DNA from: Planctomycetota bacterium
Lineage (GTDB): Bacteria; Planctomycetota; SZUA-567; H5-PLA8
Reading direction: 5' to 3'
NCBI GenBank assembly: GCA_027493525.1
Contig: JAOSKN010000003.1
Location: 558,001-622,000 of the forward strand
Length of the DNA stretch: 64,000 nt
Position numbers and translations under genes: made by a program. Below are positions 35,988 to 42,713 of this stretch, one piece after another; within the stretch, counting starts at the first letter, position 1; the number at the start of each line of letters is the position of its first letter. A model generated the notes under the pieces. It saw nothing but the letters and a program-made list of their open reading frames with translations, was not told the DNA's origin and did no database searches.

Positions 35988-36019
35988 CAGTAATCAGTGA
36001 TCAGTATTCAGTAAACAGG
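35988..36019. repeat. Heptamer tandem array E (cagtNNN-type)
   Basis: cagtaat, cagtgat, cagtatt, cagtaaa, then a partial cagg. The first four bases of each unit are invariant. It lies between the gamma-glutamyltransferase start and the top6A stop. Confidence 0.7.
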
Positions 36020-36206
36020 AAACAACTGCGGGGATGGCCGCCTTGGTTGCCTGGGGGTTTGGCCTGCCAGCCGACGCATGCGGACTTTTCTTTCAGGTAC
36101 TCGAATAGGCGGGAGGTGTGACCAAGCCATGCGCCTTGCGAAGCGCGATTCAATGCCAAATGAGAATTCAGGTCCGCTTAGTAGATAGCTTTGAAATGTC
36201 CGCGCC

Positions 36207-37328
36207 TCAGTCCAGCCAGTCCTTCTCCTTCAACTTCCGCGGCAGATATACGTTGGTGAGGAAGCGGAAATCCTTGTTGGCCAGGGCGTCGAGTTCGTAC
36301 TTGAGGCCCGAATCCAGCATCTGTTGAATCTCGGTCTGCCAGGCCTTCTTCTTTTCGAACCAGGGGTACTTGCGGATTTCCTTGGCGCGGGAAATGTCCT
36401 TGTCGTTGAGCTTGATCCCGACGTTGCGCGGGAGGCCGTACTTCTCGGGGTCGTGGCTGGAAAGGCCGATGAAGCGCGCGTCGGGGATGGCGAGCCGCTG
36501 GCTTTCGAAGGCCAGGTTGATCGAGCCCTGCTTGATGACCGAATAGATGTAATACCCCCACGGATCGTTGTCCATCAGCACGTAGACCGGAAGCTTCCAC
36601 TCGTCGTGGAGCCGCCGCGCCAGGCGGCGCACGCCGCGCGGGGCCTGCCCGTTCCCGGTGAGCAGGATGCAGTTGTGCTTCTTCCAGAACTTGTCCTCGG
36701 AGAGCCGGCTGAACTGCGTGTCCTTTTCGACGAGGAGCACGAAGTCGGCGCTGCACTTCTTGATGTCGAGGTAGCCCGGTTCGACGATCGAAGGCACGGT
36801 CTTGCCCCCGACGCCTTGCCGCGTGCAGTCCACCGTGTCGCCCGCGTCGATGACGGTGACGGGGCCGATGATGGTGCCCCAGGACTTGGCACGGACGTGA
36901 AGTTCCTCGCGCATCAGCGCGAGCGTGACTTCCAGGTCTTCGATGATCGGATCGGATTCGTTCTGGTTGTCGAAAGTGTTCTCGCTCGAGCCATTGATGG
37001 TGTGCTTGGTGCGGTAATAGACTTCGCGCAGGCTCGTCGTCACGTCCTCGCGCTGAAGGGCCATCAGCGCGTCGGCGACGAGCATGGTCTGCATGAACTT
37101 TTTGGCCATGCCCAGGTTGAAAAACTGCCGGGCGGTCCGGTTGTTGCCGAGTTCGATGATGCGCTTTTTCTCGTTGAAGCTGACGTTGGAAAGCGCGCGG
37201 ACCGGAATGTCGAAGCGTGGGTCCTCGCCCTTGCGGGCCGCGACGACGACCGTGTCGGCCATGCCTTCGATGCGCCCGGTGACTTCCTTGGTGCTGAGCC
37301 GCTTCACGATCTTCGCCCTGGCCGCCAT
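36207..37328 (-). CDS. top6A: DNA topoisomerase VI, subunit A (Spo11-like)
   Basis: 373 aa, the DNA-cleaving subunit of a type IIB topoisomerase, which makes a transient double-strand break through a 5' phosphotyrosine and relaxes or decatenates DNA. The catalytic CAP domain has REVYYRTKHT (Y104/Y105). The Toprim domain has its Glu in VLLVEKDTQF and the DxD in LMDNDPWGYYIYS. LGMAKKFMQTML and RQGVGGKTVPSIVEPG match archaeal Top6A, and the length is full. An AGGAGAG site precedes the ATG. It follows top6B by 30 nt in the same direction. Confidence 0.93.
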   Translation of the reverse strand: MAARAKIVKRLSTKEVTGRIEGMADTVVVAARKGEDPRFDIPVRALSNVSFNEKKRIIELGNNRTARQFFNLGMAKKFMQTMLVADALMALQREDVTTSLREVYYRTKHTINGSSENTFDNQNESDPIIEDLEVTLALMREELHVRAKSWGTIIGPVTVIDAGDTVDCTRQGVGGKTVPSIVEPGYLDIKKCSADFVLLVEKDTQFSRLSEDKFWKKHNCILLTGNGQAPRGVRRLARRLHDEWKLPVYVLMDNDPWGYYIYSVIKQGSINLAFESQRLAIPDARFIGLSSHDPEKYGLPRNVGIKLNDKDISRAKEIRKYPWFEKKKAWQTEIQQMLDSGLKYELDALANKDFRFLTNVYLPRKLKEKDWLD

Positions 37329-37358
37329 GCGCTCGCTCTCCTGGTCGGATTCGTTCGG

Positions 37359-39614
37359 CTACTTGCCCTTCTTCCCCCGGCCGCCCTTTTTCTTCGGTGA
37401 ACCGGTATCGAAGAGCGTCGGCTGCTTCACCTTCTTGCTCCCTCCAATCTGCTTGCCGTGGCTGAAGACCGGAATGTCGCCGATCTCCAGCGCCGGCTTG
37501 CGAGCCGCGCTTTTCTTCTCCGGCTTGGACTTGGCCGCGCGGCTTCCGCTGGGCTTCTTCTTCTTGGAACTCCGCTCCGTTGCGCCTTCGATAAGTTCCG
37601 GGGTTTCCGGCAGAGCTTCTTGCCCTGGCGCAGGGCCGACCGCCGCGGCGCCGGCCGCAAGTTGAGGCAGGTCGCCCTTCAGACCTTCCTCGGTCAACAC
37701 CACGGTGTGCGCCATTTCATCGTCGGACTTCTTTTTCTTGTTGAGCAGGCGGTCGGTCTCTTCGCCGCCGGTGATCTCCTCGGCGATTTTAGAGAGCTGC
37801 TTCTTGAGCCGTTCGGGATCGAGTTTTCCGCCCTTGATGCTGTTGCAGGCGAGGGCCACCTCCTCGATGTAGCGCTGAAAGGTATTCCGGCGGTCGAATT
37901 CGCTGCGCGCGTGCTGCCGCTTGCGGATATAGATGCCCAATTTGCGGCCGCATTCCTGCAGCGCGCGCTTGATCTCGGTCAGGATTTCATCGTATTCGGC
38001 GATGGCTTCCTTGGCTTCGCTGGTGAACGGCACCCAGACGCTGGCCATGTGCACGAAGATGACCATGGGGCCCTGGGGCAGGGCGCCGCGGGACTGCGAA
38101 AGCCCGTAGCCGCGCCAGGCGGTCTTGAGCGTAGCCTTGAAGGAAGCGCAGGCCGATTGCTGGTACAGCAGTGGCACCCGGTTCGCGAACCGGATGACGC
38201 GGGCCAGCTCGGTGTCGTCGTCCTCCTGCTCGCCCTCGGCGCGGCCCTTCTCTCCGCCGTTTTCCTCATCTTCCTCGGCGCTCTCCTCGGCGGCTTCCTC
38301 GACGACCGGCTGCGAGGTGGCGCCGTCCCCTCGGCCATACGCCAAACCGCATTCGATCATGAAGGGATTGCCGCGGTACACCTTGGGCGGGCGCGTGGCG
38401 GCCGTATAGAAGTCGGCTTTGATGGTCTTGACCAGCCCCGCCAGGATTGCCCCTTCGCCGATCGGGGAGAGGCAGTCGGTGGGCGGCGCCATGATCTTCG
38501 TGCCCTGGAGCGCCTTGTAGAGCGCTTCGGCGTCCTTGCCCACCACGTCGCGCGGGCGCACGCGCGGGTTGAGCCCCGCCTTCTTGCAGATCTCTTCGGC
38601 CGTCTTCGAGCTGACGCGGACGAACTCGCTGGACAGAAACCCGCTGAGCCAGTGGCTCGCGGTATCCTGCATCATCTTCAGGAGCATCCCCAGCTCGATG
38701 CCGTAGGGATGAGGCTTGATCTCCCGGGGGGCGACGGGCAGTTCGGCCACGCCGCGCGGGTAGGTGGCCTTGGTCCCGTCCGGCGCGTGGTAGATGACCT
38801 CGGCATGCGGATTGGCGATGCTGGTCAGCTCCAGATATTCGTCCACCGAGGCCTTGCCCTTCTGGTACTTGCCCGTCAGTTCGATCGAGACCGACGTGCC
38901 GTGCGGCTTCTCCCACTGCACCGTCTTCGTCTCGTGCTCGACCGGCTCGTTCTTCTTGGTGTCGATGCTCACCTCGAAGCAGTGCGCGACCGGGTCCTTC
39001 TCGATCTTGCTGACCACTTTCGTCGGCTTGCCGGTGGTAAGCTGCCCGTACATGCCCGCGGCGGAGATCCCGATGCCCTGCTGCCCGCGGCTCATGCGCA
39101 GGCGGTGGAACTTCGAACCGTAGAGCAGCTTCGCGAAGACCTTCCCGATGTTCTTTTTGACGATCCCCGGCCCGTTGTCCTCGACGGTGACGATGAAGCG
39201 CTCGGCCTGCGCGGGGGAGGGTGGGAGCACTCCGTCGCTGCCGGGCGCGACCTCGATCTTCACCGTGATCGCAGGCAGGATCCCGGCCTCTTCGCACGCA
39301 TCGAGGCTGTTGTCCACCGCCTCTTTTACGGTCGTCAGCAACGCCTTGCGCGGGTTATCGAAGCCCAGCAGGTGCCGGTTCTTCTGAAAGAACTCCGCGA
39401 CGGAAATCTCGCGCTGCCGCGCGGACATCTCCTGGGCGGTGGCGTGCCGCGGCGCTTTCTTGGGGGCGGGGCGGGGCTTGGGCATGCGTTGGGATCCGGT
39501 CCGGGCGCTGCTGGACATGGCGGTCGAAGTGCCTCCTCCCGCGGCGACCGCCCCGGTCGTCGCCGGTGCGCTCCCGCGTAAGTCCAGTTCGGTGCTGGCG
39601 CTGGGTGTGCTCAC
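37359..39614 (-). CDS. top6B: DNA topoisomerase VI, subunit B (GHKL ATPase)
   Basis: About 751 aa; ATP-dependent clamp subunit partnered with Top6A. GHKL motifs: N-box KEAVDNSLDACEEAG, VEDNGPGIVKKNIGK and RGQQGIGISAAGMYGQ. The H2TH and transducer regions follow, with FANRVPLLYQ and the conserved ATP-switch region. Additions compared with minimal archaeal forms are an N-terminal Ser/Thr/Ala-rich ~80 residues, an acidic insert (EEAAEESAEEDEE, near 460) and a Lys-rich tail after about 680. The start is GTG 39614, with GGAGGG 9 nt upstream; the open frame also extends to TTG 39665. Operon order is top6B-top6A. Confidence 0.92.
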   Translation of the reverse strand: MSTPSASTELDLRGSAPATTGAVAAGGGTSTAMSSSARTGSQRMPKPRPAPKKAPRHATAQEMSARQREISVAEFFQKNRHLLGFDNPRKALLTTVKEAVDNSLDACEEAGILPAITVKIEVAPGSDGVLPPSPAQAERFIVTVEDNGPGIVKKNIGKVFAKLLYGSKFHRLRMSRGQQGIGISAAGMYGQLTTGKPTKVVSKIEKDPVAHCFEVSIDTKKNEPVEHETKTVQWEKPHGTSVSIELTGKYQKGKASVDEYLELTSIANPHAEVIYHAPDGTKATYPRGVAELPVAPREIKPHPYGIELGMLLKMMQDTASHWLSGFLSSEFVRVSSKTAEEICKKAGLNPRVRPRDVVGKDAEALYKALQGTKIMAPPTDCLSPIGEGAILAGLVKTIKADFYTAATRPPKVYRGNPFMIECGLAYGRGDGATSQPVVEEAAEESAEEDEENGGEKGRAEGEQEDDDTELARVIRFANRVPLLYQQSACASFKATLKTAWRGYGLSQSRGALPQGPMVIFVHMASVWVPFTSEAKEAIAEYDEILTEIKRALQECGRKLGIYIRKRQHARSEFDRRNTFQRYIEEVALACNSIKGGKLDPERLKKQLSKIAEEITGGEETDRLLNKKKKSDDEMAHTVVLTEEGLKGDLPQLAAGAAAVGPAPGQEALPETPELIEGATERSSKKKKPSGSRAAKSKPEKKSAARKPALEIGDIPVFSHGKQIGGSKKVKQPTLFDTGSPKKKGGRGKKGK

Positions 39615-39788
39615 GCCTGATTCCCTCCGGAGACCGATCGGATGCGACCTTCCATGTATCGTCAAGGCATGGGCTTAGATGAAGCCAAAGCGCCTGAAAA
39701 TGGCCTCGCGCATGCCTCGCCGAGAAGGGATTCAGCGCCCTCATGTTAGTGGGTTTTCAGGATTTGCAAGACTGGGGCGTTGCTGAAC

Positions 39789-40286
39789 TCAGTTCGCGGA
39801 CTGTGGAGCGGCGCCGCGTCTCTGTTTGAAGCGCCAGAGCGCGACCATCGCAACGAGGCCCAACCACAACACCCCCAGGACCGTATTTGACGTGGTGAGC
39901 GGCCACAAACGCAGGCGTTGGTTGACCTCCGCCACAAGCTCCAGGCTTCCATCCGCTTCCAAGTACCAAAGTTCGATGGAACGGCCCTCCGTCATGGGCT
40001 TGGGCAGCGTGAACTCCCGGAAATCCTGGGGCGCTACCTCCGCCTGGATCACCGCGTGACCCGAGACGCTCGCGTAGCCGCGCATCTGCGTCACGCTGCC
40101 CTGTGAGCGGATCACGCGCCCAACAACCATGCGCCCCTCCCGTGTAAGGCGCAGGTCGTGCGCATGCAGCGACCAATCCCCGGACACCACGGTGAAGGTG
40201 AGGCTTAGAAGGAAACTCGCGCCCAGGAGCAGGAGCAGTCCGGCGCGCCGGGGGCGTTCGGGCGGGGGAGCGGTCTCGCCGGGCAT
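39789..40286 (-). CDS. Two-TM membrane protein, paralogue of the 41294 gene
   Basis: 165 aa: TM1 (about 15-35), an extracytoplasmic beta-rich domain (HAHDLRLTREGRMVVGRVIRS, ELWYLEADGSLELV), then RLRLWPLTTSNTVLGVLWLGLVAMVAL as TM2. It has the DUF3592-like layout. It shares layout and the 'RLxxWPLTT' junction with the protein at 41294-41803, with the dehydrogenase between them. The start lies 7 nt after the dehydrogenase stop, so they are co-transcribed. Function unknown. Confidence 0.65.
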   Translation of the reverse strand: MPGETAPPPERPRRAGLLLLLGASFLLSLTFTVVSGDWSLHAHDLRLTREGRMVVGRVIRSQGSVTQMRGYASVSGHAVIQAEVAPQDFREFTLPKPMTEGRSIELWYLEADGSLELVAEVNQRLRLWPLTTSNTVLGVLWLGLVAMVALWRFKQRRGAAPQSAN

Positions 40287-40293
40287 GCGCCGC

Positions 40294-41244
40294 TCAGTAT
40301 CCCATCTCGGGATCGACGCGGCTGCGCATCCCGTCGAGGTCCCCTGCCAGGTAGCGGCCCAGGTTATGCAGGAAGGTCTCGAAGCCCAGCGGGCCGCCCT
40401 TCGAGCCGTGCGGAGACTCGTGCCCGGTCAGCAGGACTTTGGGGTGCGCGAAGAGGGGGCTCTCGGCCGGCGGCGGCTCCGGATCGGTGACGTCGAGCAA
40501 AGCGCCTTTCAGGTGGCCTGCGTCGAGCAGCTTCAGAAGCGCGGCCTCGTCGAGCGGCCCGCCGCGGCTGACGTTGATCACGCTCGCGCCGGGCTTCAGC
40601 GCATGAAGGAACGGCTCGTCGATGAACTTCCGCGTGTGCTTCGTCGCGGGCAAGAGGCAGATCAAATGGTCCACGTCGCCGAGGGCCTCGCGGACGGTCG
40701 CCAGCGTGCGGACCTCGTCGCAGCCGTCCACGGCCCGGCCGTCGGTGTTCACGCCGCGGACCCGGACGCCCAGCGCGGCGAGTTTGGGAATCAGCACGCG
40801 CCCGATCGCCCCGACGCCGAGGACCAGCGCGCGGCTGCCTTCCAGCAGGCTGGCTTGCGAGCCCGCGCGCCAGCGCCGCTCGGCCTGCGCGCGGCGGAAG
40901 GCGTCGAAGTCCCGCGCGAAGTAGAGCAGCCCCGCGACGACGTGCTCGGCCATCGCCGGCGCGACCTGCCCGCGCGTGTTGGTGATGAGCACCCCGCGTT
41001 CGAGCATCTCCGGGTAAAGCAGGTTCTCTACGCCGGTCCAGCCGGCGTGGATCCACTTCAAGTTCGGGAGCTTGGGCAGTTCGGCGGGCCGCACGTTGCC
41101 GTAGACGATCTCGGCCGCCCTGCCGCGCGCGGCCAGCCCGTCGCGTTCCTGGGAGAAATCGAGGAACTCCACGCCAGGGTACGCCGCGTGGACGGCCTCG
41201 CGCTGGACGTCGGACATCTTCGAGACAAGGGCGATGACGGGCAT
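40294..41244 (-). CDS. D-isomer-specific 2-hydroxyacid dehydrogenase
   Basis: 316 aa, NAD-dependent. The Rossmann motif is GVGAIGRVLIPKLAALG. The catalytic triad is visible: Arg in INVSRGGPLDE, Glu in DVTDPEPPP and His in LTGHESPH. PATKHTRKFID and HALKPGASVINV are family-typical. The N terminus (VNGSV-like positions) is short but complete. Substrate (glycerate, glyoxylate or other 2-hydroxyacid) cannot be assigned. No ribosome-binding site; TACACT ends 6 nt before the ATG. Confidence 0.9.
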   Translation of the reverse strand: MPVIALVSKMSDVQREAVHAAYPGVEFLDFSQERDGLAARGRAAEIVYGNVRPAELPKLPNLKWIHAGWTGVENLLYPEMLERGVLITNTRGQVAPAMAEHVVAGLLYFARDFDAFRRAQAERRWRAGSQASLLEGSRALVLGVGAIGRVLIPKLAALGVRVRGVNTDGRAVDGCDEVRTLATVREALGDVDHLICLLPATKHTRKFIDEPFLHALKPGASVINVSRGGPLDEAALLKLLDAGHLKGALLDVTDPEPPPAESPLFAHPKVLLTGHESPHGSKGGPLGFETFLHNLGRYLAGDLDGMRSRVDPEMGY

Positions 41245-41256
41245 GGAGGAAGTGTA
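41245..41256 (-). promoter_or_regulatory. Predicted -10 box, leaderless start of the dehydrogenase
   Basis: Minus-strand TACACT (41251-41256) then 6 nt to ATG 41244. The -35 candidate (CTGCAA) is weak. Confidence 0.4.
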
Positions 41257-41293
41257 ACGCCAAGGAGTGCTGCTTGCAGGTACGGCGAAGGCC

Positions 41294-41803
41294 TTACGCG
41301 CGCTCCTCCGGCAGACCCCGATTGCGCGCCAGGTCGTGCTTGTAGCGCCGGTAATCCAGCGCGCAGGCCAGCGCCAGGCAGCCCAGCATGACCAGCAGCC
41401 CGACCCGCGTTGTCGTCAGCGGCCAGCGCCCCAGTCGCCATTCGACGAGTTCCACCGCGTCCGCGTCTTCTTCGCCGGGCAGGCAGTACATCTCGACCTC
41501 CGTGTCCGGCGGATACTGCTTCGCGACCTTGCAGGTCAGCGGACGCGCGGGTTCCATCTCGACCAGCACTTCGGACCAGCCGTAGGAGATCCCGCGGTTG
41601 GAACTCGCGCCCGCGTCCAGCACCTTCCCGGCGCGAACAAGGCCGGCCGCCTTCAGCCGCAGATCGCGCGCGTGCTGCCGGTTCTCGTCTCGCAAAGCCA
41701 TGTAAAAGAGGAAGCCCAGGCCCGCGACGGTCAGGAACAGGAAGCCGATGCTCAGCCCGTCGCGCAGGGTCAGGCGGCGGGTGGGCTGGGGCGGGGCGTT
41801 CAC
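41294..41803 (-). CDS. Two-TM membrane protein, paralogue of the 39789 gene
   Basis: 169 aa starting at GTG 41803. TM1 (about 17-37, GLSIGFLFLTVAGLGFLFYMAL), a periplasmic HARDLRLKAAGLVRAGKVLDAG domain, then WRLGRWPLTTTRVGLLVMLGCLALACAL as TM2 and a basic tail. It resembles DUF3592 proteins. Immediately downstream is the dehydrogenase, whose own promoter is predicted. Function unknown. Confidence 0.65.
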   Translation of the reverse strand: MNAPPQPTRRLTLRDGLSIGFLFLTVAGLGFLFYMALRDENRQHARDLRLKAAGLVRAGKVLDAGASSNRGISYGWSEVLVEMEPARPLTCKVAKQYPPDTEVEMYCLPGEEDADAVELVEWRLGRWPLTTTRVGLLVMLGCLALACALDYRRYKHDLARNRGLPEERA

Positions 41804-41815
41804 GAGGGTATTATA
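41804..41815 (-). promoter_or_regulatory. Predicted consensus -10 box, leaderless GTG start
   Basis: A perfect TATAAT (41810-41815 on the minus strand) ends 6 nt before GTG 41803. No convincing -35 or ribosome-binding site. Confidence 0.45.
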
Positions 41816-41883
41816 GCGCCTCGCCCGAATCTAATAGTCGGGTCCGGAAGGACGTCTATACCGCCATAAGGAGATCTACGCCG

Positions 41884-42474
41884 ATGATGAAGCTCAGAGC
41901 ATTGGCTTGCTGCGTGGGGATGCTGTGGCTCGGTATCGCCATCTCCGCGCACGCCGCCGCGCCGCGCAAAGCGCAAGCCGACCCCAAGAAAATCGCCTTC
42001 ACCGCGCAGGACACCTGCACGGAGACGGGCATGGCCGTCACCTACGTCGTCAAGGCGCGCGAGAACTGGGCGTACGTCGAGGCCTCGGTCGCCTACGGCG
42101 CTGGCGCGACGCCGGCGAAGACTCGCTACTTCATCATGAACTTCGAGTCCGGGAGCCTGAAGGAATTGTACCCCGACCGGAAGCTCTACGCGAACCGGCT
42201 CGTGGCCGGGCTACGGGCGACGCCGCTCTTCGCGCTCGTCCGCATGCTCCCCCAGGTGGCCGACCTGGAGAAGTTCAAGAAGGAGACGCCGATTCACGGC
42301 ACGTTGGCCCCGTCCGACAAGCTGAATACCGAGCTTACCGCCGTCGAGCGCTCCGCGGCCTTCAGCGACTCCGTCTTCGCGGTCCCGGAGGGCTTTAAGG
42401 GCCTGGACGAGAACGCGCGCCAGCCCGGCAGCGTCGTCAGCGCCGGCCCGTTGACGATCCTGGGCGGGCCTTGA
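41884..42474 (+). CDS. Secreted protein of unknown function
   Basis: 196 aa with a signal peptide (LACCVGMLWLGIAISAHAA). The mature part is rich in short beta segments (NWAYVEASVAYGAG, KTRYFIMNFESG), with no recognised catalytic motif. AAGGAG lies 10 nt before ATG 41884. The gene is divergent from 41803 and precedes the ileS leader; it ends about 15 nt before the first predicted RNA structure. Confidence 0.65.
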   Translation: MMKLRALACCVGMLWLGIAISAHAAAPRKAQADPKKIAFTAQDTCTETGMAVTYVVKARENWAYVEASVAYGAGATPAKTRYFIMNFESGSLKELYPDRKLYANRLVAGLRATPLFALVRMLPQVADLEKFKKETPIHGTLAPSDKLNTELTAVERSAAFSDSVFAVPEGFKGLDENARQPGSVVSAGPLTILGGP

Positions 42475-42488
42475 CTTTCCCCGCGTGC

Positions 42489-42678
42489 GGTGGTTTATTG
42501 ACGCCCTGCCGGGGCGTTGGGGCCCCGCTTGGGGAAAACGTCCATGCGCCGGACTGGGAGGCCATCGCCGATTACCACGGCCCAGGGTTAGCCCTCGGGC
42601 CGTTCCGCTCTGACCTGGCTTGATTGCAGCGCGCGTAGAGCTTACGGAACCACGAGGGTAACGCCTCGTGGTTTTTTG
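42489..42678 (+). ncRNA. Structured leader or small RNA before ileS, unassigned
   Basis: About 190 nt without a long ORF. Contains hairpin ACGCCC/GGGCGT (42501-42517) and a 7+4-bp hairpin (42577-42603, ACGGCCC...GGGCCGT with inner AGGG/CCCT), and ends in the terminator at 42648-42678. GTGGTT at 42490-42495 can pair with AACCAC at 42648-42653, the 5' arm of that terminator, so an anti-terminator is possible. A 15-codon ORF (42544-42591, one Ile codon) lies inside. It does not match T-box, SRP, tmRNA or RNase P motifs that I can recall. Confidence 0.4.
42648..42678 (+). terminator. Intrinsic terminator or attenuator before ileS
   Basis: AACCACGAGG (42648-42657) and CCTCGTGGTT (42664-42673) form a perfect 10-bp stem with a 6-nt loop, followed by a run of six T (42672-42677). 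It is 36 nt upstream of the ileS start. Confidence 0.85.
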
Positions 42679-42713
42679 TTTGTTTCGGATTCCGGTTCCC
42701 CGGAAGGATCGCC

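Noticed and set aside
35988-36019. CRISPR array
   Set aside because: The 7-nt units are contiguous without spacers, far below CRISPR repeat length, and no cas genes are present.
37359-39614. GyrB/ParE or MutL identity for the GHKL protein
   Set aside because: It lacks a Toprim domain, and its transducer segments and adjacent Spo11-like gene identify it as Top6B.
42489-42678. T-box riboswitch for ileS
   Set aside because: No AGGGUGG-type T-box sequence or specifier-loop architecture could be identified; only the terminator and position fit.
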